Assembly (NCBI RefSeq): GCF_010977555.1
Contig: NZ_CP048815.1
Span: forward strand, 4,952,501 to 5,016,500
Reading direction: 5' to 3'
Length of the DNA: 64,000 bases
Origin: Caulobacter rhizosphaerae
GTDB lineage: Bacteria; Pseudomonadota; Alphaproteobacteria; Caulobacterales; Caulobacteraceae
Made by a program: the position numbers and the translations under genes. This document shows positions 55,344 to 62,643 of the stretch, piece after piece. Within the stretch, counting starts at the first letter, position 1, and every line of letters begins with the position of its first letter. The notes below the pieces were generated by a model. The model was not told the DNA's origin. It saw nothing but the letters and a program-made list of their open reading frames with translations, and did no database searches.

Positions 55344-55486
55344 CCCGTCATCCTCGGACTTGTTCCGGGGACCCCTGCCTCAGCTTCGCTGAAGCCGCCG
55401 GATGCTCGCGGCGCTAACGTTGCTCGGCTCACGAATGACAGCCCTGCGGAACAAGAGATCCTCGGAACAAGTCCGAGGATGACGGG
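55344..55486. repeat. Inverted repeat with 24-bp perfect arms
   Basis: CCCGTCATCCTCGGACTTGT (first 20 nt of 55344-55367) has its exact reverse complement at 55463-55486, 24 bp perfect, around a 95-nt spacer that contains a smaller GCTTCGCTGAAGC palindrome. It lies between the convergent ispH and small-protein stops. Confidence 0.88.
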
Positions 55487-55507
55487 CGTTGGAGTCGGGA
55501 GGTCAGG

Positions 55508-55765
55508 TCAATTGGTCGGATTGGCCAGAGCGCTGAATGTCTCGCCATACTCATCCATGATCTCGGCGCCGAGCTCGACCTGGCGGATGACTTCCAGATC
55601 GGCGGCGCTGTCCGGCTTCGCAAGCGCTTCGAAGGTGTTTCTGTAGCGGGCCATAAAGGCTTCTCCGCGCGCGAACCGTTCATCCGCAAGCGTCTCAGTC
55701 GACGGCGCGGGCTCACCCTGCCCCGTCGAGACCGCAGGCTTGTCGCCGTCTGGTTCACCCGTCAT
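55508..55765 (-). CDS. Small hypothetical protein
   Basis: An 85-residue acidic, soluble protein: an N-terminal Gly/Pro/Thr/Glu-rich stretch, then a helical part (EAFMARYRNTFEALAKPDSAADLE and GAEIMDEYGETFSALANP). Two similar halves, RNTFEALA.P and GETFSALANP, suggest an internal repeat. A strong AAGGAGA lies seven bases before the ATG, which supports it as a real gene. No family recognised. Divergent from thrB. Confidence 0.65.
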   Translation of the reverse strand: MTGEPDGDKPAVSTGQGEPAPSTETLADERFARGEAFMARYRNTFEALAKPDSAADLEVIRQVELGAEIMDEYGETFSALANPTN

Positions 55766-55847
55766 GGATCGTCTCCTTCCAAAGCCATTCTAGCACAAAA
55801 CCGACGACGCTCTTGACCGCCAGCGCCCCGTCCCGCATCCCCGCGCC

Positions 55848-56810
55848 ATGGCCGTCTATACCGACATCACCGACGACGAACTCGCCGCCTTCCTCTCCGA
55901 CTACGACCTGGGACAGGCCGTGGCGTTCAAGGGCATCGCCGAGGGGGTGGAGAATTCCAACTTCCTGCTGGAGACCGAGAGCGGCCGGTTCATCCTCACC
56001 GTCTACGAGCGGCGCGCCAAACCCGAGGACCTGCCCTATTTCCTCGACCTGCTGACCTGGCTGGCCGATCGCGGCTATCCCAGCGCCAAGCCGATCGCCG
56101 ACCGCGCGGGCGCGACCCTGAAGACCATCCGCGGCAAGCCCGCCGCCCTGGTCGAGTTCCTGCCCGGCCTGTCGGCCCGCCGCCCGACCGTCGCTCACTG
56201 CCGCGAGGCCGGCGAGGGCCTGGCCTGGCTGCACCTGGCCGGCGAGGGCTATCCGGCCCGCCGCGCCAACGACCTGGGCCAGCCGCACTGGGCGCCGCTG
56301 TTCGCCAAGCACCGCAAGGCCGCCGACGGCCTCAAGCCGGGCCTCTCCGCCACCATCGACAAGGACCTGGCCGAGCTGGCCCTGTCGTGGCCGCGCGGCC
56401 TGCCCACGGGCGTGATCCACGCCGACTACTTCCCCGACAACGTGTTCTTCAAGCCGGACGGCAAGTTCGCCGCGGCCATCGACTTCTACTTCGCCTGCGA
56501 CGACGCTTACGCCTACGACATCGCCGTGACCCTGAACGCCTGGTGCTTCGAGGCCGACGGCAGCTTCAACATCACCGCCGCCCGGGCGCTGGTGGCCGGC
56601 TATGAGCGCCGCCGACCGCTGAGCCCCACCGAGCGCGACGCCATTCCGATCCTGGCGCGCGGCGCGGCCATGCGCTTCTTCCTGACCCGCCTAGCCGACT
56701 GGGGCGCCACCCCGGCCGGGGCCCTGGTCAAGCCGAAGGACCCGCTGGAGTACGAGCGCAAGCTGGCCGTGCACCGCGAGGGCCTCAGCCTGTTCGGGAC
56801 CGGCGCGTGA
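55848..56810 (+). CDS. thrB: Homoserine kinase (APH-fold, type II)
   Basis: Phosphorylates homoserine on the way to threonine. The 320-residue protein belongs to the aminoglycoside-phosphotransferase-like ThrB branch: [12 protein letters not shown] near the N-terminus, the Brenner-type catalytic motif [14 protein letters not shown], and [19 protein letters not shown] with the Mg-binding Asp. It shares homoserine with the metX branch in this window. It overlaps the rnhA GTG start by 4 bp. Confidence 0.93.
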   Translation: MAVYTDITDDELAAFLSDYDLGQAVAFKGIAEGVENSNFLLETESGRFILTVYERRAKPEDLPYFLDLLTWLADRGYPSAKPIADRAGATLKTIRGKPAALVEFLPGLSARRPTVAHCREAGEGLAWLHLAGEGYPARRANDLGQPHWAPLFAKHRKAADGLKPGLSATIDKDLAELALSWPRGLPTGVIHADYFPDNVFFKPDGKFAAAIDFYFACDDAYAYDIAVTLNAWCFEADGSFNITAARALVAGYERRRPLSPTERDAIPILARGAAMRFFLTRLADWGATPAGALVKPKDPLEYERKLAVHREGLSLFGTGA

Positions 56811-57256
56811 CCCCGAAACTGGTGATCTATACCGACGGCGCCTGTCGCGGGAATCCCGGCCCTGGCGGCTGGGGCGCCCTGTTGATGTACGGCGACAAGA
56901 AGAAGGAAATCATGGGCGGCGAGTTGGCGACCACCAACAACCGCATGGAGCTGATGGCGGCCATCCAGGCCCTGGAAGCCCTGAACAAACCCACCAAGGC
57001 CGAACTGCATACCGACAGCCAGTACGTGATGAAGGGCGTCACCCAGTGGATCCATGGCTGGAAGGCCAAGGGCTGGAAGACCGCCGACAAGAGCCCCGTC
57101 AAGAACGTCGACCTGTGGCAGCGTCTCGACGCCGCCCGGGCGCGCCACGAGGTCGACTGGCGCTGGGTCAAGGGCCACGCCGGACACGTGCACAACGAAC
57201 GCGCGGACGAACTGGCGCGCCTGGGCATGCTGAAGGCCCTGGGCGAGCATCGCTGA
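56807..57256 (+). CDS. rnhA: Ribonuclease HI
   Basis: A 149-residue type 1 RNase H that removes RNA from RNA-DNA hybrids. Catalytic acids are in [14 protein letters not shown] (Asp), [10 protein letters not shown] (Glu), HTDSQYV (Asp) and HNERADELA (Asp), with VKGHAGH carrying the loop His. Start GTG at 56807 coupled to thrB, a common alphaproteobacterial pairing. Confidence 0.96.
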   Translation: MTPKLVIYTDGACRGNPGPGGWGALLMYGDKKKEIMGGELATTNNRMELMAAIQALEALNKPTKAELHTDSQYVMKGVTQWIHGWKAKGWKTADKSPVKNVDLWQRLDAARARHEVDWRWVKGHAGHVHNERADELARLGMLKALGEHR

Positions 57257-57385
57257 AGGCAGGACGTCCTTTCAGCCCGGCGGCCGCTCAGGTGATCCAG
57301 TAGCGACCGCCCCGCGCCGTGAGGCCTTCACGCAGGAAAGACCAGATATTCGCCATCGATCTGGACAGCATCCTTGCGCCCTCAC

Positions 57386-57541
57386 ATGTCTGGCTCGAAC
57401 GGTGGCGAGGCTGGCGGCGTCGGCAAACCCGGCTGGCGACCCAAGACGGGACGCACGTCCAAACGGCGCGTGATGCGGCGCCTCCGGGCGGGATTGGCCT
57501 GCTTTTTCGGCAGAAAGGCCGCGATGGAACCGCCGCCGTAG
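57386..57541 (+). CDS. Possible small basic protein in the rnhA-ABC transporter gap
   Basis: An ATG frame of 51 residues, Gly-rich at first (SGSNGGEAGGVGKPGW) and then very basic (RPKTGRTSKRRVMRRLRAG). Composition is coherent and differs from the surrounding non-coding sequence, but no ribosome site is visible and I know no relative. The wider gap 57257-57617 holds no other gene I can support. Confidence 0.25.
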   Translation: MSGSNGGEAGGVGKPGWRPKTGRTSKRRVMRRLRAGLACFFGRKAAMEPPP

Positions 57542-57552
57542 CCGGCCGTCGG

Positions 57553-57578
57553 TATTACGATTGCGACAACTCGTAATA
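57553..57578. promoter_or_regulatory. Inverted repeat upstream of the ABC transporter operon
   Basis: TATTACGA (57553-57560) and TCGTAATA (57571-57578) form an 8-bp perfect inverted repeat with a 10-bp spacer, unusually A+T-rich for the region, 40 bp before the transporter's ATG. The spacing suits a dimeric regulator such as a GntR or TetR type. Regulator unknown. Confidence 0.55.
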
Positions 57579-57617
57579 TGGAAAACGCTCTCTTCAAGCC
57601 AATCGAGGGAGCCGCCG

Positions 57618-58733
57618 ATGAGTGTCCTGTTCACCCGCAAGCGTTTCGTGGCGGCCTTGGCCGTGTCCTGTCTGGCGCTGGCGTCGTGCGGGCCCAAGGC
57701 CGCCAGCGACAAGGCCGCGCCTGCCGCCTCGGGCGCCGCTGCGGCCAAGAGCGAGTACAAGATCGGCTGGACGATCTACGCCGGCTGGATGCCGTGGGCC
57801 TACGCCCAGCAATCGGGCATCGTCAAGAAATGGGCCGACAAGTACGGCGTCAAGATCGAGCTGGTGCAGATCAACGACTACGTCGAGTCGCTGAACCAGT
57901 ACTCGGCCGGCAAGCTGGACGGCGTCACCGCCACCAACATGGACGCCCTGACCGTGCCCGCCGCCGCCGGCAAGGACACGACGGTGGTGATGATCGGCGA
58001 CTACTCCGACGGCAACGACGGCGTGGTGCTGAAGAACGGGACCAGCCTGGCCGAGCTCAAGGGGCGCCCGGTCAATCTCGTCGAGCTGTCGGTGTCGCAC
58101 TACCTGCTGGCCCGCGCGCTCGAGAAGGCCGGCCTGAAGATGAGCGACGTCAAGACGGTCAACACCTCCGACGCCGACATCGTCGCCGCCTTCGGGGCGG
58201 CCGACACCAAGGCCCTGGTCACCTGGAACCCGCAGCTTTCCGAGGTGAAGAAGATGCCCGGCGCGACCGAGGTCTTTGACAGCTCGAAGATCCCCGGCGA
58301 GATCCTGGACGGCCTGATGGTCAGCACCGAGGCGCTGAAGGCCAACCCGAACCTGGGCAAGGCCCTGACCGGCATCTGGTACGAGACCATGGCCCTGACC
58401 GTGGCCCAGACGCCGGAAGGCAAGGCCGCGCGTGAACAGATGGCCAAGCTGTCGGGGGCGGATCTCGCCAGCTTCGAGGGGCAGCTGAAGACCACCCACC
58501 TCTATGCGGAGCCGAAGGCGGCCTTGGCGGCCACGGTCAGCCCGGATCTGGTCACCGCCAACGATCGCGTACGCAAGTTCAGCTTCAGCATGGGCCTGTT
58601 CGGCCAGGGCGCGAAGTCGGTGGACGACATCGGCATCAGCTTCCCGGGCGGCAAGACCCTGGGCGATCCGAACAACATCAAGCTGCGCTTCGATCCCAGC
58701 TACGTGCAGCAAGCGGTCGACGGTAAGCTCTAG
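57618..58733 (+). CDS. ABC transporter substrate-binding lipoprotein, urea-carboxylase-associated type
   Basis: A 371-residue NMT1/SsuA-like periplasmic binding protein. The signal peptide ends in LASC (Cys24), followed by an Ala/Ser-rich linker and IGWTIYAGWMPWAYAQQSGIVKKWADKYG, the characteristic start of the binding proteins found in urea carboxylase loci. NQYSAGKLDGVTATNMDAL and GDYSDGNDGVVL continue the pattern. Start ATG 57618 with GAGGGAG upstream. The linked allophanate hydrolase and carboxylase support urea, guanidine or a related amide as ligand; the ligand itself is inferred. Confidence 0.88.
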   Translation: MSVLFTRKRFVAALAVSCLALASCGPKAASDKAAPAASGAAAAKSEYKIGWTIYAGWMPWAYAQQSGIVKKWADKYGVKIELVQINDYVESLNQYSAGKLDGVTATNMDALTVPAAAGKDTTVVMIGDYSDGNDGVVLKNGTSLAELKGRPVNLVELSVSHYLLARALEKAGLKMSDVKTVNTSDADIVAAFGAADTKALVTWNPQLSEVKKMPGATEVFDSSKIPGEILDGLMVSTEALKANPNLGKALTGIWYETMALTVAQTPEGKAAREQMAKLSGADLASFEGQLKTTHLYAEPKAALAATVSPDLVTANDRVRKFSFSMGLFGQGAKSVDDIGISFPGGKTLGDPNNIKLRFDPSYVQQAVDGKL

Positions 58734-58741
58734 CCAACACG

Positions 58742-58770
58742 GCGCGTCTCCGCTCCCGGCGGGGACGCGC
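58742..58770 (+). promoter_or_regulatory. Stem-loop between binding-protein and permease genes
   Basis: GCGCGTC (58742-58748) pairs with GACGCGC (58764-58770), extended inward by CCGC/GCGG. No T tract follows. Such hairpins after binding-protein genes commonly stabilise the upstream message so that the binding protein is made in excess. Confidence 0.6.
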
Positions 58771-58795
58771 GTCCTTCACCTTACGGTCAGCGATC

Positions 58796-59611
58796 ATGCG
58801 CCTGTTGAACGTCAGACCCCGGGGCGGACTCGCGGTCCTGCTTGGGGCCCTGCCGCTGCTGGCGGCGGCGCTGCTCTATCTGATGGCCTCGCAGGCCCGT
58901 CACGCCGACAACCCGCGCGACAAGCTGCTGCCGACGCCGACCGCCATGGTCGAGGCCGTGCAGCTGATGGCCCGGGTCGATCCGCTGACCGGCCACGCGC
59001 CGCTGGTGGTCGACACCCTGGCCAGCCTGGAACGCATCGGCCTGGCCCTGCTGATCGCCACGGCGCTGAGCCTGATCCTGGGACTGGGCCTTGGCCTGCT
59101 GCCGCTGCTGCGCGCCAAATTCGGACCCCTGGTGGCGGCGATCGCCGTCATTCCGCCGATCGCGGTCCTGCCGGTCCTGTTCATCGTCTTCGGCCTGGGC
59201 GAGACCGCCAAGATCGCCCTGATCGTCATCGGGGTGACGCCGGTGATGGTCCGCGACCTGGCGGCCCACGTGGGTTCCATCCCCGAGGAACAGCTGGTCA
59301 AGGCCCAGACCCTGGGCTCCAGCACCTGGCAGTTGACCCTGCGCGTGGCGCTGCCCCAGGCCATGCCGCGCCTGATCGACTCCCTGCGGCTGTCGCTATG
59401 TCCGGCCTGGGTCTACCTGATCTCGGCCGAGGCGATCGCCGCCGACGTCGGTCTGGGCTACCGCATCTTCCTGGTCCGCCGGTACCTGTCGATGGACATC
59501 ATCCTGCCCTACGTCGTCTGGATCTCGATCCTGGCGGTGGCGATGGACGTGACGCTGAGGCTGATCGCCCGCCGGGCCTATCCCTGGGCCTATCCGGAGA
59601 GGGCGCGCTGA
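58796..59611 (+). CDS. ABC transporter permease
   Basis: A 271-residue inner-membrane permease with about six helices. The EAA loop that meets the ATPase is in EEQLVKAQTLGSSTWQLTLRVALPQAMPRLIDSL. It is of the SsuC/TauC type by length. It overlaps the ATPase gene by one base (TGATG). Confidence 0.92.
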   Translation: MRLLNVRPRGGLAVLLGALPLLAAALLYLMASQARHADNPRDKLLPTPTAMVEAVQLMARVDPLTGHAPLVVDTLASLERIGLALLIATALSLILGLGLGLLPLLRAKFGPLVAAIAVIPPIAVLPVLFIVFGLGETAKIALIVIGVTPVMVRDLAAHVGSIPEEQLVKAQTLGSSTWQLTLRVALPQAMPRLIDSLRLSLCPAWVYLISAEAIAADVGLGYRIFLVRRYLSMDIILPYVVWISILAVAMDVTLRLIARRAYPWAYPERAR

Positions 59612-60372
59612 TGGGCCTGCTGACCTTCCGCAACGTGTGGGTGGAGTACGGCGACAAGGTCGTGCTCGAGCGGGTCGACCTGTCGATCGCCCCGGGCAGC
59701 TTCGTCTCGATCGTCGGGCCATCCGGCGCGGGCAAGAGCACGTTCCTGCGGCTGATCATCGGCCAGGAGGCTCCGACCCGCGGGGCGATCGACCTCGACG
59801 GCGAGAAGCTGCGGGCCGAGCCGGGACCCGACCGCGGGGTGGTCTTCCAGAAGTACTCGGTGTTCCCGCATCTGTCGGCGCGCGACAATGTCGTCTTCGG
59901 CCTGGACTGCGCCGGTTCGCCGCTCCTGGGCAGGCTGACGGGCGCGCGTCGCCGCAAGGCGCTGGAGGAGGCCGACGCGATGTTGGCCGCCGTGGGCCTG
60001 GCCGACAGCGGCGACCTCTATCCGGCCAAGATGTCGGGCGGCATGCAGCAGCGGCTGGCCATCGCCCAGGCCCTGATCAAGAAGCCCCGCATCCTGCTGC
60101 TGGACGAGCCGTTCGGGGCCCTGGATCCGGGCGTCCGCCTGGACATGCACGAGCTGATCACCGGCCTTTGGCGCGACAACGGCCTGACGATCATGATGGT
60201 GACGCACGACATCAAGGAGGCCTTCAAGCTGGGCACCCGCGTGCTGGCCTTCGACAAGCGCCGCCGCGACCCGCACGCCCCGCATCGCTACGGCGCCACG
60301 GTCGTCTACGACTTCCCGCTGGACAAGCCTGGAGCGGTCGGGCCGGAGGCGCTGGCGGGGCTGGGCGGCTAG
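59611..60372 (+). CDS. ABC transporter ATP-binding protein
   Basis: A 253-residue nucleotide-binding subunit: Walker A GPSGAGKST, Q-loop VVFQKYSVFPHLS, signature MSGGMQQRLAIAQAL, Walker B ILLLDEPFGALD and the switch His in VTHDIKEAF. The C-terminal 35 residues (RRRDPHAPHRYGATVVYDF) are a short extension seen in this transporter type. It completes the importer. Its stop overlaps the convergent DUF3892 stop by 4 bp. Confidence 0.94.
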   Translation: MGLLTFRNVWVEYGDKVVLERVDLSIAPGSFVSIVGPSGAGKSTFLRLIIGQEAPTRGAIDLDGEKLRAEPGPDRGVVFQKYSVFPHLSARDNVVFGLDCAGSPLLGRLTGARRRKALEEADAMLAAVGLADSGDLYPAKMSGGMQQRLAIAQALIKKPRILLLDEPFGALDPGVRLDMHELITGLWRDNGLTIMMVTHDIKEAFKLGTRVLAFDKRRRDPHAPHRYGATVVYDFPLDKPGAVGPEALAGLGG

Positions 60373-60689
60373 GCGACCAGAGCGCTGGCCGCCAGTTGCG
60401 CCTCGAACGCAGGATTGGCTGGAAGCTTCAGGAGTTCGTGGGGCTCGTTGCGGTCGTTGGCCGTCTTCAGATAGCGCGCGCCGGTGCGGCTGGTCAGGGC
60501 CTCGACCTTCACCTCGACGCCGTCGCGCAGCACGAAGAACCGACGCTGGCCCGCGTCGGCCAGCTTGACCGCCTGGCGGATCGTCAGCGACCAGGGCTCC
60601 GGCGTATCGCCGCCGACATGGGAAATCCGCTCGTAGGTGGTGTGGCGTCCGTTCTGGGCGATCCAGGTGATTTCGGCGTGTCGGGTCAT
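60369..60689 (-). CDS. DUF3892 domain protein
   Basis: A 106-residue protein. Residues 5-85 match DUF3892: ITWIAQNGRHTTYERISHVGG, WSLTIRQAVKLADAGQRRFFV and ARYLKTANDRNEPHELLKLP. It is a small predicted beta-rich fold with no known function. It lies between the convergent transporter and the allophanate hydrolase, with 169 bp of non-coding sequence on its upstream side. Confidence 0.85.
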   Translation of the reverse strand: MTRHAEITWIAQNGRHTTYERISHVGGDTPEPWSLTIRQAVKLADAGQRRFFVLRDGVEVKVEALTSRTGARYLKTANDRNEPHELLKLPANPAFEAQLAASALVA

Positions 60690-60858
60690 CGTAGTTTCCG
60701 GGTCCGGGCAGGCGCGCGCCGAGACCCGGCCAGGCGACTGTCGCGTGGTCGGAACGTCGAGACGATTGTCTGCTGTGCAAGGGCGCCGAGTTCAGCGCGT
60801 GCGCAAGCCTAGCAGGTTTTCCGCGATCCCGGGGAAAAATGCTTGGAAGTCCCGCTCC

Positions 60859-62643
60859 TTAGCCCGCCAGCGACGCGATATAGGCCCGCCAGCCGCCCAG
60901 TTCGGTGATGTCCGTCGCGCCGTTCAGGGCGCGGGGTTCGGCGACGAAGCCCTTGACGGAGGTCCCGTCCTCCAGGGTCACCGTGCCGATGGCGAGCGGG
61001 GCGGGCACCTCGGCCGTGAAGGCGCCGAAAGCCTCCACACCCAGTTCGTAGACTTCGACGGCGATCGACGCGCCGCCTTCGCCGACATGGACCAGCGCCG
61101 GTTTGGGCGGGGCCGAATTGGCGATGGCGTAGAGCTTGTACGCCGGCGCGGTCGTTGTGGCCGACACCAGGCGGGCCTCGCGCGAGGTCAGTTGCCAGTG
61201 CAGCGGCATGCCGGCCAGGTGCGCGCCGACCACGGCCAGCTTCACGCCGGGCTTGTGGGGCGTCAGGTCCAGCGGGGGCGTGTCGGCCATGGGGAAGGTC
61301 TCCAGGTAGCGGGCGGCCAGGTCCAGCAGCGCGCGGTCGGCGAAGGCGGGGCCGACCAGCGTCACGCCAAAGCCCGTTCCGTCGGCGCGGAAGCCGGCCG
61401 GAACGGCCAGGGCGGAAAGGTCCAGCAGGTTCACGAAGTTGGTGTAGAGGCCGAGATTGGCGTTCAGCGCCAGCGGCTCGGCTTTCAGCGCCTTCACCGT
61501 GCAGATGGTCGGCGTCGTGGGCAGGAACAGGACGTCGGCGACGTCCCAGATCGCCTCGGCGGCCCGGCGATGGCCTTCCAGCGCATAAAGGCCTCGAAAC
61601 GCCTCGACGCCCGTGACGGCCAGACCGCCCTGAACGATGGCCCGCACGGTCGGTTCGATGGCGCTGGGCGAGGCGCGCAGCAGGGACTCGACGGCGGCGG
61701 TCCGCTCGGCCACCCAGGGACCGCTGTAGAGCAGCTTGGCCGCGTCGAGCAGCGGGCCGATGTCGACCTCGACGGGAACCCCGCCGGCCGCCTTCAGCCC
61801 TGCGACGGCGGCGGTATAGAGCGCCTCGGACTCGTCGTCGCCGAAGAAGATCCGCTGTTCCGGCAACGGAATCGCGAACCGCAGGCCTTCCATGGCCAGG
61901 GTCGAAGGGATTTCGGGCGCGCGGCGGGAATAGTCGTCCTCGGGATCGAAGGCGGCCAACACCGTGTCCACCCGCGCCGCGCCGGCGAGGTCGGCGGCGA
62001 AGACGCTGATGCAGTCCAGCGAGCGACAGGCCGGCACCAGGCCCCGCGTGCTCCAGCGGCCCTTGCTGGGCTTGAGGCCGACCAGGTGGTTGAACGCCGC
62101 CGGCACCCGGCCCGAGCCGGCCGTGTCGGTGCCGAGCGCGAAGGCGACCAGGCCGGCCGCCACGGCGACGGCCGAGCCGGAGCTCGAGCCGCCGCTGACG
62201 AACGCCTGGTTGAACACGCAGCGCGGCGCGCCGTACGGACTGCGAGCGCCCACCAGGCCGGTGGCGAACTGGTCGAGATTGGTCTTGCCGATCAGCACCG
62301 CTCCGGCCGCGACCAGCCGTTCGACCACGGTCGCCGAGCGCGCCGGCGTGTAGGCGAAGGCCGGGCAGGCGGCGGTGGTCGGGTAGGCGCCGACGTCGAT
62401 ATTGTCCTTCACCGCGAACGGAACGCCGGCCAGGGGCAGGGTCTCGCCGGCGGCGACGCGGGCGTCGACCGCCCGGGCCTGGGCCAGAACCGCTTCGGCC
62501 GGCAGGCGCAGGATCCAGACCTGCGGCTGGACTAGGTCGTATTCCCCGATCGCGTCCAGGGCCGCCTGGGCGACCTCGATCGCGCTGGCGCCGGCGTTCA
62601 CGGCGGCGGCGATGGCTTCGACGCCCAGGCGCTCGAAACTCAC
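60859..62643 (-). CDS. atzF: Allophanate hydrolase
   Basis: Hydrolyses allophanate, the product of urea carboxylation, to ammonia and CO2. The 594-residue enzyme has an amidase-signature domain with catalytic Lys79 (FAVKDNID), the cis-Ser in GGSSSGSA (about 151-158) and the nucleophile Ser177 in DTAGSGRVP. A C-terminal allophanate-hydrolase domain (about 470-594, HLAGMPLHWQLTSR, YKLYAIANSAPPKPALV and GGWRAYIASL) follows. Start GTG at 62641-62643, overlapping the carboxylase stop. The symbol atzF is used for this enzyme type. Confidence 0.93.
   Translation of the reverse strand: MSFERLGVEAIAAAVNAGASAIEVAQAALDAIGEYDLVQPQVWILRLPAEAVLAQARAVDARVAAGETLPLAGVPFAVKDNIDVGAYPTTAACPAFAYTPARSATVVERLVAAGAVLIGKTNLDQFATGLVGARSPYGAPRCVFNQAFVSGGSSSGSAVAVAAGLVAFALGTDTAGSGRVPAAFNHLVGLKPSKGRWSTRGLVPACRSLDCISVFAADLAGAARVDTVLAAFDPEDDYSRRAPEIPSTLAMEGLRFAIPLPEQRIFFGDDESEALYTAAVAGLKAAGGVPVEVDIGPLLDAAKLLYSGPWVAERTAAVESLLRASPSAIEPTVRAIVQGGLAVTGVEAFRGLYALEGHRRAAEAIWDVADVLFLPTTPTICTVKALKAEPLALNANLGLYTNFVNLLDLSALAVPAGFRADGTGFGVTLVGPAFADRALLDLAARYLETFPMADTPPLDLTPHKPGVKLAVVGAHLAGMPLHWQLTSREARLVSATTTAPAYKLYAIANSAPPKPALVHVGEGGASIAVEVYELGVEAFGAFTAEVPAPLAIGTVTLEDGTSVKGFVAEPRALNGATDITELGGWRAYIASLAG

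Noticed and set aside
57382..57597. Leftward 71-residue ORF with a hydrophobic N-terminus
   Set aside because: It starts at TTG, has no ribosome site, and overlaps a more coherent rightward frame; neither is well supported.
57257..57617. Guanidine-I (ykkC) riboswitch before the ABC transporter
   Set aside because: No conserved ykkC core blocks could be found by eye on either strand, although the cluster type made it likely.
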